NCBI RefSeq assembly: GCF_900177705.1
Contig: NZ_FXBA01000002.1
Location: forward strand, 62,001-126,000
Reading direction: 5' to 3'
Length of the DNA stretch: 64,000 nucleotides
Source: Fibrobacter sp. UWB15
Lineage (GTDB): Bacteria; Fibrobacterota; Fibrobacteria; Fibrobacterales; Fibrobacteraceae
Every line of letters begins with the position of its first letter. Position 1 is the stretch's first letter. Both the position numbers and the translations under genes were made by a program. Below are positions 47,147-55,263 of this stretch, in pieces. The notes beneath the pieces are model-generated. The model did no database searches. It had not been told where the DNA came from and saw nothing but the letters and a program-made list of their open reading frames with translations.

Positions 47147-48700
47147 ATGAGCCAAACATCCAAAATTATTCCATTAAATATTGTATACACCTATCCCGTT
47201 CATTGGGACTCATTCCACATTTTACGGGATTATGTTCAGAATTTTTACGATTCAGTTCCTATCGATCAATGGTCACAACGCTTTCAGTACGAATTCTGCG
47301 ACGGGACATTGGCGATGCGCATCGAGAACACTACTTTCAGTTACGAATGGCTTTTACATATCGGAGCATCAACAAAAACCAGCTCTACAGAAAAACATGC
47401 AGGCTATTTCGGTGAAGGTTTCAAAATAGCCTCCCTATGTGCTTTGCGCGACAAGAATTGGACAATACAAATGCGTTCCGGCAACTGGAGTCTCAACGTG
47501 ATTTGTACAAACCAAACAATAGATGGTCAAACGGTAAAAATGCTCGCATACGACGTATCTGAAACAATCGCCCCTAACCAAAAGAGCGAACTCATTTTAC
47601 AGGGCGTTTCCGAAGATGATTTTACACTTTTTAAGACCGTCCTAAAATGCTTTTACTATCCCGAAAACGAACTCCTAGGAGAAAAGATTTGGGAAGATTC
47701 AGAAGGCGCCGTCTATACACGCAGTAAAGGAGAATACGAGATAAAACTTCCATATAATTACGACTATGGACGAAAGGGAATTGTATTTTGCGGCTACCAA
47801 TTAAGAGGATCAAACCCATTTGACTTGGTAATCTGTTTACATGATTTTGAGCAGAATGACCGAGAACGCGATAACTTACTGAATATGGAAGTTGTCACAA
47901 TATTCAAAAGAATCAGCGTCCATTTAACAGCCGCTGCGTCTATTCGTATGTTAGAAAAAATGCGTCGCGTTTGGCTCTCCAATAGAACAAAAAGATTTGA
48001 TTTTGAAAATTGGAGCCCCGTATTACAACGGCTATTGCTTAACATATTGTACTCATCCAATTGCTGCTCAGAATTCAAGCAGAAATATCCGAATCTCCTG
48101 TTTTTTGAACCCAAACTAAATCGTTTGCAAATGAATTTACGGCAAGAAGCAAGAAGTTGGTACAATAATTACCGCGACAAATACACCCTAGTCGGGGAAC
48201 CTTTTTCTGTATTGGGCTACCCGTCTCTTGAAGACGAGTGTAGGCGCAATGGAGGACTTGTCATAGACAAAAATGTTGCTCCTGGAATAGAAAGTAACTG
48301 TTTCACGATTCTTGAAGATGTCTGCAAACAAATGTTTAATGGTTTTTTTATCGCGGATCCTTGGCCACAGCACAAGGTTATAACAAATCCAAAAGCCACC
48401 TATCACGGAATGGCAACCCTAAGGAAAAACAAGCGAAAACAGAGTAATGCACATCACCTTTGTGTCAGGAATAAAATTGAATGCGTCTATCTAAAGCGAA
48501 CAATTTTTGAATCGGATAAATTCTATGACGGTTTGTCCACCTATGTCCATGAGATGTGTCATATGTTCGGAGGCGATTCCTCTGAAAATTTCAGTCTCGG
48601 ACTTACCTTAGCCATGGAAATCCTCTTGCAGAACACACCCATGGTTGAATCCGCACACGAAAAATGGAAACAACAATTCGTTAACTTGCAAAGGTTCTAA
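47147..48700 (+). CDS. Putative GHKL-type ATPase with C-terminal HExxH motif
   Basis: The 517-residue protein is not a named family to me. The N-terminus shows a pattern close to GHKL (Hsp90/MutL/histidine-kinase) ATPases: an N-box-like YVQNFYDS (N32), then RIENTTFS..LLHIGASTK, and a G-rich HAGYFGEGFK (84-93) like the GxFGxGFK loop. The acidic 'DxGxG' box is altered. The C-terminus has YVHEMCHMFGGDSSENF, an HExxH zinc-peptidase motif at 468-472. There is no signal peptide or membrane helix. The gene is AT-rich, follows the HigBA module, and ends where a 61-residue gene begins. A stress or defence role is inference from the layout. Confidence 0.7.
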   Translation: MSQTSKIIPLNIVYTYPVHWDSFHILRDYVQNFYDSVPIDQWSQRFQYEFCDGTLAMRIENTTFSYEWLLHIGASTKTSSTEKHAGYFGEGFKIASLCALRDKNWTIQMRSGNWSLNVICTNQTIDGQTVKMLAYDVSETIAPNQKSELILQGVSEDDFTLFKTVLKCFYYPENELLGEKIWEDSEGAVYTRSKGEYEIKLPYNYDYGRKGIVFCGYQLRGSNPFDLVICLHDFEQNDRERDNLLNMEVVTIFKRISVHLTAAASIRMLEKMRRVWLSNRTKRFDFENWSPVLQRLLLNILYSSNCCSEFKQKYPNLLFFEPKLNRLQMNLRQEARSWYNNYRDKYTLVGEPFSVLGYPSLEDECRRNGGLVIDKNVAPGIESNCFTILEDVCKQMFNGFFIADPWPQHKVITNPKATYHGMATLRKNKRKQSNAHHLCVRNKIECVYLKRTIFESDKFYDGLSTYVHEMCHMFGGDSSENFSLGLTLAMEILLQNTPMVESAHEKWKQQFVNLQRF

Positions 48701-48886
48701 ATGAAGCGAAAAAGAAAAATAGATCCAACACTAAGCTATGAAGAGGCTCACGCATTGGGCAAAGCCCAGGGGTCATTACAATATCGTTATGAATTAGCAG
48801 TAAAATGCAGAGATGCAAAAATAATTGACTTGCCTACGCTTGCCAAATGGACTGAACTTTCCATAAAAACAATTCTTGTACTTTAA
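48701..48886 (+). CDS. Small protein coupled to the GHKL/HExxH gene
   Basis: The 61-residue basic protein starts at the base after the upstream stop (TAA-ATG), which predicts translational coupling. It begins MKRKRKIDPTLSYEEAHALG and ends in KWTELSIKTILVL, with a helix-turn-helix-like ALGKAQGSLQYRYEL/LPTLAKWTELSIKTI pattern. That tail resembles the end of some transposase or PD-(D/E)XK-associated proteins, but it is too short to name. A partner or regulator of the preceding protein is a reasonable guess. Confidence 0.55.
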   Translation: MKRKRKIDPTLSYEEAHALGKAQGSLQYRYELAVKCRDAKIIDLPTLAKWTELSIKTILVL

Positions 48887-48887
48887 A

Positions 48888-50021
48888 TCACACGCCGAAG
48901 AATTCGTTCACTTTTTCGCAGACAAAGTCGATTTCTTCGGTTTTCAAGCCAAAGAACATCGGCAGGCGCAATAAGCGATTGCTTTCGTTGGTGGTGTACT
49001 TATCTTCGCCGCTAAAGCGGCCATAGCGCAGGCCCGCGGGTGACGAATGCAACGGCACGTAGTGGAACACCGCTAGAATTCCGTTGTACACTAGATGTTT
49101 GAGAAGCGCCGTACGCGTCTGCAAGTCTTCGACCTTCAGGTAGAACATGTGCGCGTTGTGCTTGCAATGTTCCGGAATGAACGGCAACTCGATCAAGCCC
49201 TTGTCGGCCAGCGGTTGCAAGCGTTCGCGGTATGCATTCCAGCTAGCCATGCGGTTATCGTTAATCTCGTCGGCGCATTCCAGTTCCGCATAAAGGTAAG
49301 CGGCGTTGAGTTCGCTCGGCAAGTAGCTGGAGCCGAGTTCTACCCAAGTGTACTTGTCGACTTCGCCACGGTGGAACTGACAGCGGTTCGTACCTTTTTC
49401 GCGAATAATTTCAGCGCGGTCGCAATACTTTTTGTCGTTGATGAGGAGCGCACCGCCCTCGCCCATGCTGTAATTCTTGGTTTCGTGATAACTGTAGCAG
49501 CCAAAGTCACCGAGCGTTCCAAGCGCTTTGCCCTTGTAAGTCGCCATCATGCCTTGAGCGGCATCTTCGACTACGAACAGATTGTGGCGTTTTGCTATCT
49601 CGTTGATTTTATCCATCTCGCAAGCGACGCCCGCGTAGTGCACCGGCACAATCGCTTTCGTTTTTTCGGTAATGGCCGCTTCAATTAAATTTTCGTCCAG
49701 GTTCATGGTGTCGGGGCGAATGTCTACAAACACGCACTTAGCCCCTTGCGACACAAACGCATCGGCCGTGCTCACGAAGGTGAACGACGGCATAATCACC
49801 TCGTCGCCGGGCTGAATGTCGCAAAGGCGGGCCGACATTTCAAGCGCATGCGTGCAACTGGTGGTCAACAGCGCCTTTGCCGTGCCGGTGTGCTTTTCGA
49901 GCCAATCATGGCACATCAAGTTGTAGGTACCGTCACCACAAATGCGACCGCTTTCGACGGCCTGCTTCACATAATCAAGTTCAAGTCCTACAAAAGGCGG
50001 TTTGTTAAAAGGAATTTTCAT
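48888..50021 (-). CDS. PLP-dependent sugar aminotransferase (RffA/WecE-like)
   Basis: The 377-residue DegT/DnrJ/EryC1-family enzyme has GDEVIMPSFTFVSTADAFV, VEDAAQGM, and the PLP-lysine motif HETKNYSMGEGGALL. Together with MKIPFNKPPFVG at the start, this is close to WecE/RffA, which makes dTDP-4-amino-4,6-dideoxygalactose. Product is inferred. It is divergent from the ATP-grasp gene with a 52-bp gap containing two TATATT boxes, one per gene, each 9 nt before its start. Role: amino sugar for surface polysaccharide. Confidence 0.88.
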   Translation of the reverse strand: MKIPFNKPPFVGLELDYVKQAVESGRICGDGTYNLMCHDWLEKHTGTAKALLTTSCTHALEMSARLCDIQPGDEVIMPSFTFVSTADAFVSQGAKCVFVDIRPDTMNLDENLIEAAITEKTKAIVPVHYAGVACEMDKINEIAKRHNLFVVEDAAQGMMATYKGKALGTLGDFGCYSYHETKNYSMGEGGALLINDKKYCDRAEIIREKGTNRCQFHRGEVDKYTWVELGSSYLPSELNAAYLYAELECADEINDNRMASWNAYRERLQPLADKGLIELPFIPEHCKHNAHMFYLKVEDLQTRTALLKHLVYNGILAVFHYVPLHSSPAGLRYGRFSGEDKYTTNESNRLLRLPMFFGLKTEEIDFVCEKVNEFFGV

Positions 50022-50030
50022 AACGCAGAA

Positions 50031-50036
50031 AATATA
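50031..50036 (-). promoter_or_regulatory. -10 box of the aminotransferase gene, leaderless type
   Basis: TATATT on the minus strand, 9 nt before the ATG at 50021. Confidence 0.6.
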
Positions 50037-50058
50037 TATTTTTTAGGCATAAAAAAGA

Positions 50059-50064
50059 TATATT
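50059..50064 (+). promoter_or_regulatory. -10 box of the ATP-grasp gene, leaderless type
   Basis: TATATT, 9 nt before the ATG at 50074; no Shine-Dalgarno. Confidence 0.6.
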
Positions 50065-50073
50065 GTTTACATC

Positions 50074-51303
50074 ATGAGTTTTAAAAAGAAAATGTTGCTT
50101 CTCGGCGGCAGCCATGCCGAAATTCCGCTGATTCAGGCCGCACAAAGTTTGGGCTGGTACGTGATTACCACGGGAAATGCCCGCGAGGGACTCGGTCACC
50201 CTTACGCCGACAAGAACGTTTTTGCAGATTTTAGCGACAAAGATGCCATGTTGGAACTCGCGAGGAGCGAGGGTGTACAAGCGGTCTGCTCCGGATGCAA
50301 CGACTTTGCCCTGCTCAGCACCGTGTACGTTTGCGAAAAATTGGGACTGCCCGGCCACGACAGCTACGCGACCAGCCTCGAGATTCACCACAAAGACAAA
50401 TACCGCGCGCTGGCAACAAGACTCGGCATTCCGACACCGCGTGCGCTCGTTGTCCGAAGTGTCACGGAATTTGAAGCTGCCATTACAGAACTCGCATTCC
50501 CAATTATTGTAAAGCCGGTCGACTTGACCGGCGGCAAGGGCATTCACCGTGCCGCGACCCCAGAAGAAGCACGCACCGCTTACAAAGACGCCTGCAGCCG
50601 CACTCGCCAAGACCACATCGTGGTCGAAGAATTCGTGCAAGGTTCAAACCACGGATTCTCCGCCATGCTCGTAAAAGGCAAAGTCGCATTCGCCTTCTCC
50701 GACAACGAGCAGTACTACATCAACAAGTACATGGTCTCGGGCGCCAATTCGCCAAGCACCTCCAGCGACAAGACTCTCGCCATGCTCCGCGAATACAGCG
50801 AACGCATCGCACAAGAATTACACCTGGTCGACGGCATTCTGCACATTCAGTACATCGAGCGGGCCGACGGCACGCCTGTCATCATTGAAATCTGTCGCCG
50901 CCCGCCGGGAGATTTGTACATCAAGTTCGTGAAGTACGCGACAGGCATCGACTACCCGAAATTCATCGTTCTGGCAGAAACAGGCGAAGACATTTCCGGC
51001 ATCGCCGACGTTCCCACCCAAGGATTCTGGCTGCGCCACTGCATTATGTCCGACACCCAAGCCGGCGAGCAGACTGCATCGGGCGACATCAGCAAAGGCA
51101 TTGTCCGCGACGTCACCTTCGCCCCTGAAATTCAAGGCAACATCGTCGAAAAATTCCTGTGGTACAAACCCAGCGAAGTCATTACAGATAAACTCACCTA
51201 CAAAGCCGGAATCGTATTCTTCAAGTTCGACACCCTCGCTGAGATGCAAGATAAAACCACCCGTATGACGGAACTTGCGAAAATCACTATATTCAAGGCA
51301 TGA
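50074..51303 (+). CDS. ATP-grasp enzyme
   Basis: The 409-residue protein has a Rossmann-like pre-ATP-grasp half (KMLLLGGSHAEIPLIQAAQSLGW, similar to PurK/PurT) and an ATP-grasp core: FPIIVKPVDLTGGKGI, HIVVEEFVQG and VIIEICRRPPGDL. The family joins a carboxylate to an amine or thiol using ATP. The substrate is unknown; the place in a polysaccharide operon suggests it adds an amino acid or acyl group to a sugar or its precursor. It overlaps the next gene by 4 bp. Confidence 0.85.
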   Translation: MSFKKKMLLLGGSHAEIPLIQAAQSLGWYVITTGNAREGLGHPYADKNVFADFSDKDAMLELARSEGVQAVCSGCNDFALLSTVYVCEKLGLPGHDSYATSLEIHHKDKYRALATRLGIPTPRALVVRSVTEFEAAITELAFPIIVKPVDLTGGKGIHRAATPEEARTAYKDACSRTRQDHIVVEEFVQGSNHGFSAMLVKGKVAFAFSDNEQYYINKYMVSGANSPSTSSDKTLAMLREYSERIAQELHLVDGILHIQYIERADGTPVIIEICRRPPGDLYIKFVKYATGIDYPKFIVLAETGEDISGIADVPTQGFWLRHCIMSDTQAGEQTASGDISKGIVRDVTFAPEIQGNIVEKFLWYKPSEVITDKLTYKAGIVFFKFDTLAEMQDKTTRMTELAKITIFKA

Positions 51304-52427
51304 AGAAGGAACCTTATCAGATTGCGTTTATCGGGGGCGGAATCAATTCGGCCATCGGCGAAGTCCACAAGGCCGCAAGCCAGATGGACGGCCACTTTGA
51401 ACTTGTAGCGGGAGCATTCAGCACCCACGCCGAAACAAACCGCAAAACCGCCGAAACTTGGGGCGTTACCACCGAACGCACCTACGCCGACTACCACGAA
51501 CTTTTGAAAGCCGAAAAAGGCAAACTGGACGCCGTCGTAGTGCTCGCGCCGACGGACTACCACAAAGACATCGTGATTGACGCGCTGAACGCCGGGTTTC
51601 CCGTGGTGTGTGAAAAGTCGCTCGCCACCAGCTTTGAAGAAGGCGAAGAAATCGCGAAAGTCGTCGCTGAGACCAAAGGATTCTTCTGCACTACGTACAA
51701 CTACACCGGCTACCCGATGATTCGCGAACTCAAGCAGTTCATCGCCGACGGCAAGCTCGGTAAAATCCAGCAGGTGCAAGTCGAAATGCCGCAAGAAGGC
51801 TTTATGCGCCTGGGTGCACACAACGAACCACCCAAGCCGCAAAGCTGGCGACTCAAGGACACCGTGATTCCAAAAATCTCGCTGGACCTTGGCAGCCACC
51901 TGCACAACATGATTTACTTTTTGACCGGCGAACGCCCTGAACGCATTGTCGCCGACCAGGCCACCTTCGGGCTCTTCCCGCAGATCGTCGATAACGTAGG
52001 CGCTCTTGTGCAATACACGAACAACGTTCGCGCCCAAATCTGGTTCAGCAAAACAGCACTCGGCAACCGCAACGGGCTCCGCATTCGCGTGTTCGGTAGC
52101 GAAGGCAGCGCCGAATGGTTCCAGCTGGAACCCGAAACTTTAAAGACCTGCGACCTGCGCGGCAACGTGAGCTTGCGCGATCGCACCGGCGACGTGAAAA
52201 TTGCAAATCAGCAGCGCTACAACCGCTTTAAGGCAGGCCACCCCGCGGGCTTTATTGAAGCTTTCGCAAACTACTATAAAGACATCGCCGACTGCCTCAA
52301 GCAATACTTTGAAACCGGAAACTTTACGAGCCAGTATGTTTGCGGCATCAAGACTTCGCTCGAAGGCCTCGCCATGATGCAGGCCGCCGCGCGCTCCGCA
52401 CAAAGTAACAAGTGGGAAGATTTATAA
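51300..52427 (+). CDS. Gfo/Idh/MocA-type oxidoreductase
   Basis: The 375-residue protein has an N-terminal dinucleotide-binding fold (IAFIGGGINSAIGEVHKAA), the central VLAPTDYHKDIVIDALNAGFPVVCEKSLA with the catalytic-type Lys of EKSLA, and a long C-terminal Gfo/Idh domain. The family oxidises or reduces sugar or nucleotide-sugar hydroxyls with NAD(P). The start overlaps the ATP-grasp gene (ATGA) and the stop overlaps the next gene (TAATG), so the three are coupled. Confidence 0.9.
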   Translation: MKKEPYQIAFIGGGINSAIGEVHKAASQMDGHFELVAGAFSTHAETNRKTAETWGVTTERTYADYHELLKAEKGKLDAVVVLAPTDYHKDIVIDALNAGFPVVCEKSLATSFEEGEEIAKVVAETKGFFCTTYNYTGYPMIRELKQFIADGKLGKIQQVQVEMPQEGFMRLGAHNEPPKPQSWRLKDTVIPKISLDLGSHLHNMIYFLTGERPERIVADQATFGLFPQIVDNVGALVQYTNNVRAQIWFSKTALGNRNGLRIRVFGSEGSAEWFQLEPETLKTCDLRGNVSLRDRTGDVKIANQQRYNRFKAGHPAGFIEAFANYYKDIADCLKQYFETGNFTSQYVCGIKTSLEGLAMMQAAARSAQSNKWEDL

Positions 52428-53347
52428 TGAAACTTTCGTTTGTAATTCCCTGTTACCGCAGCGAAAACACCATCGAAACCGTGGTGCAAGAAATCCGCGA
52501 AACCGTAGCAACACGCCCCGGCACCGACTACGAAATCGTACTGGTGAACGACTGCAGCCCCGATAACGTGTGGCAAGTCATCAAAAAACTCGCTAGCGAA
52601 AACAACCACATCAAGGGAATTTGCCTCGCTAAAAACTTCGGCCAGCACAGCGCCCTGATGGCAGGCTACGGCCAGGCCACCGGCGACTACATCATCAGCC
52701 TCGATGACGACGGACAGACCCCCGCCAGCGAAAGTTTCAAGCTTGTAGACAAACTAGAAGAAGGCTACGACGTCGTTTACGGCTACTACGAGCATTCTGC
52801 GCAGCACCTGTTCCGCCGCTTTGGCACCTGGGTCAACAAGAAAATGGCCGAAGCGATTATTGGCCAGCCCAAGACGCTCCGCACAACGAGTTTCTTTATT
52901 ATGCGCAAGTTCATTGTCGATGAAATCGTGCGCTACCCCAACCCGTTCGCCTACATTAGCGGACTTGTTTTCCGCGCTACTAAGAACCTCGGCAATGTCG
53001 AAGTGCAACACCGCCGCCGCCTCGAAGGCCGCTCCGGCTACACCATCGCAGGCCTTATCGGGCTCTGGATCAACGGCTTTACCGCATTCTCCGTCAAGCC
53101 GCTCCGCGCTGCGACTTTTATTGGCGTTATCTGCGCCCTCGTCGGCTTTGTCGCAGGCCTCTACGTCGTTTACCAGAAATTCCTCAATCCCGAAATTCCC
53201 GTAGGCTACACCAGCATGCTCGCCACGCTCCTGTTTGTGGGCGGCATGATTATGCTCCTGCTCGGGCTCATCGGCGAATACGTAGGCCGCATCTATATCA
53301 GCATCAACCAGTCGCCGCAATACGTGGTGCGGGAAAGAACGTTCTAA
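52427..53347 (+). CDS. GT2 glycosyltransferase, GtrB/ArnC-like
   Basis: The 306-residue protein has a GT2 domain (FVIPCYRSENTIETVV, DDD metal-binding motif in SLDDDGQTP) and two C-terminal membrane helices (AATFIGVICALVGFVAGLYVV; LATLLFVGGMIMLLLGLIGEYV). This is the form of bactoprenol glycosyltransferases (GtrB, ArnC, DPM1) that load undecaprenyl phosphate. The ATG overlaps the stop of the oxidoreductase gene. It ends the ATP-grasp operon. Confidence 0.92.
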   Translation: MKLSFVIPCYRSENTIETVVQEIRETVATRPGTDYEIVLVNDCSPDNVWQVIKKLASENNHIKGICLAKNFGQHSALMAGYGQATGDYIISLDDDGQTPASESFKLVDKLEEGYDVVYGYYEHSAQHLFRRFGTWVNKKMAEAIIGQPKTLRTTSFFIMRKFIVDEIVRYPNPFAYISGLVFRATKNLGNVEVQHRRRLEGRSGYTIAGLIGLWINGFTAFSVKPLRAATFIGVICALVGFVAGLYVVYQKFLNPEIPVGYTSMLATLLFVGGMIMLLLGLIGEYVGRIYISINQSPQYVVRERTF

Positions 53348-53348
53348 T

Positions 53349-53894
53349 TTACAGTCTTTCTAACCAGCGGCTCATAAAAACATTGTAAACGGAATAGCTT
53401 TTGCCTTCGAGTGAAAGTTCTTCTAGCAAAAGTTCCTTATCGACAAGGGACTCAACTATTCTCTTTACTGCTGCAGAGGTTCCTAGCTTGTATTTAGATA
53501 TAAATGCTCCGGAAGTCGGTTGTGACACATAACCTTCTTTCGCAACAGCTTTCAAAAAAAGCCACTGTTTATCCGTAATCAAATTACGCCGTTCCAAGAA
53601 TCCAGGAATTCCTTCATCCAAAAGCTGTGCACAAGCTTTTTTTACCGTCTCTAAACCAATGGCTCCTGTTGAAATTTTGAAAATTCGATGGCACAGACTC
53701 TGCGTATAAAAAGTATGTCCCCGAGTCCATTCCATAATAAAATCCAAACTTTCGTCATCTATTGTGAATTTGCCCATTGCAAATAATTTTTTGATAAAAC
53801 GAACATACTTATCGTGCTCAATTTTGCCTAAATAAATACAATGGGTGCTTTCATAAAAAGGACTTTTGGCGTTAGTAAACATGTCTGTCATCAC
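53349..53894 (-). pseudogene. Truncated AAA ATPase, C-terminal remnant
   Basis: The 181-residue frame lacks any P-loop. Its opening MTDMFTNAKSPFYESTHCIYLGKI is typical of the middle of bacterial AAA ATPases of the ORC/archaeal-ATPase type, just after the sensor region, and the rest (MEWTRGHTFYTQSLCHRIF, then a winged-helix region) matches their C-terminal half. A stop codon lies a few codons upstream and the N-terminal half is missing. It therefore looks like the remnant of a full-length ATPase of about 370 residues, lying 1 bp after a convergent polysaccharide gene. Confidence 0.6.
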
Positions 53895-53979
53895 ATGTTT
53901 TTTAATTGCCCTTGTTTAACAAAATGTAATATACAAAATGTTAACTCCAAAGTCAATAGTAACGAAAAACAAATACCCT

Positions 53980-55263
53980 TTAATTCAGCACCACGAACGG
54001 GACCCAGCGTTTGTAGAATTTCTCTTGGAATTTTAAGGGAGAAAGTATGGGGTTATGGTCACCCTGCACAATAAAGCGTACATCTGGATGCCTTTTCGCA
54101 AGGTCTGCAACGAGTTGCAATGTGCCGGCCAAACGTTCGGTATAGACAGAATCCACTGCGGCAACATCTATCCTATAGGGATCCTTGAAGCACGGCAACG
54201 GGAACTTGGTATCTAGCGTGGTCCAGGCGATAAAGCGCAAGGCGGAATCACCGAAGCTCACGGCAGCCGCAGAACCGAGCAGGCTATCGAGTAAGGCTGC
54301 AGACTCGCGGTCTGTGCGCGACTCCACCCCAGAATTAGCCGAAATACCGAAGAACGTTTCTTCAAAGCCCACGTTGCGAATGTACTTGTTACGCATTTGC
54401 ACTAGGCTATCGCCACCATAAATAAACTGCGTCTTTACGCCTTGCGCCCGCAGCACCTGCGGTAAGAACACAGTATCGCGGCGGCCCGTTGAATCACGCG
54501 TGACGCTATAAATCAAGTCTTCACGTTCGGCGGTCCTTGTGCGGCTATACATGCGGTGGTGCGCCCCATGCGCCGGCATCGGGATTCCATCGAAAATCTG
54601 CAACTGTCCTGCGAAGCGGTTGCTGTCTAAGGGGATTCCCCAGCTTTCTACGAGTACCAACACATTCGTGCGGGTCGAATCGATAAAGCCGCGCGTAATC
54701 GTCGCCGAATCGGTCGTAAAATACTTTGCTTTAAACGATTCAGGCAAACTATCGCGAGCGACCGGCTTAGGAGCGGTGCGGCTCATATAGTCCACCACCG
54801 GGAACTGCGCCAAAGGCTGCGCCGCATAATGGTTATAGGCAAACAGGTGCGCAATCAACGCCACGAAAAGAATAAACGAAATGGCGCTTATGCTAAAAGG
54901 CTTTACCTTCCACATCATGGCAACGGCGAGGCCACATGTGACAAAAGGCAACACGCCGTACCAGCCCGTAGCCCAGCCCTTAATGGCAAGCAAGTTTTGC
55001 AAATCTAGCCAAGCGACAGCAAATAGCGCTGCGACGACAATGCCCAATACTATTGTCATGCCCGCGAAGGCGGGCACCTCCTTTTTATTTGCAAAAGAAA
55101 TTTTTGTTAGTTTATTCTTAACGTATACAAACAGCAACAGCAGCGCAAATTCTTCAAAGCCAAAGAGACCACGAACAATATCTTGCCCCTTTTCGAAAGT
55201 CAACAGGAACGGCACAATCGTAATCAGGGCACTCGCAATTAACGGGTATAGGAGTCTATTCAT
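53980..55263 (-). CDS. Membrane-bound sulfatase/alkaline-phosphatase-fold enzyme
   Basis: The 427-residue protein has about five N-terminal membrane helices to residue 150, then a periplasmic domain with LVLVESWGIPLD, FIYGGDS and FIVQGDHNPIL, the scattered metal-site motifs of LtaS/EptA-like phosphotransferases. Where these families have the catalytic Thr of ESW-T-type motifs the sequence is not clearly conserved. A role in adding phosphoglycerol or phosphoethanolamine to glycans is plausible. A REP-like palindrome lies in frame within the coding sequence (55053-55082). It overlaps the upstream membrane protein gene by one base. Confidence 0.8.
   Translation of the reverse strand: MNRLLYPLIASALITIVPFLLTFEKGQDIVRGLFGFEEFALLLLFVYVKNKLTKISFANKKEVPAFAGMTIVLGIVVAALFAVAWLDLQNLLAIKGWATGWYGVLPFVTCGLAVAMMWKVKPFSISAISFILFVALIAHLFAYNHYAAQPLAQFPVVDYMSRTAPKPVARDSLPESFKAKYFTTDSATITRGFIDSTRTNVLVLVESWGIPLDSNRFAGQLQIFDGIPMPAHGAHHRMYSRTRTAEREDLIYSVTRDSTGRRDTVFLPQVLRAQGVKTQFIYGGDSLVQMRNKYIRNVGFEETFFGISANSGVESRTDRESAALLDSLLGSAAAVSFGDSALRFIAWTTLDTKFPLPCFKDPYRIDVAAVDSVYTERLAGTLQLVADLAKRHPDVRFIVQGDHNPILSPLKFQEKFYKRWVPFVVLN
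55053..55082. repeat. REP-like element inside a coding sequence
   Basis: TTGTCATGCCCGCGAAGGCG-type palindrome (CCCGC/GCGGG arms) lies in frame in the gene for the sulfatase-fold protein, giving EVPAFAGMTI in its membrane region. Confidence 0.7.
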
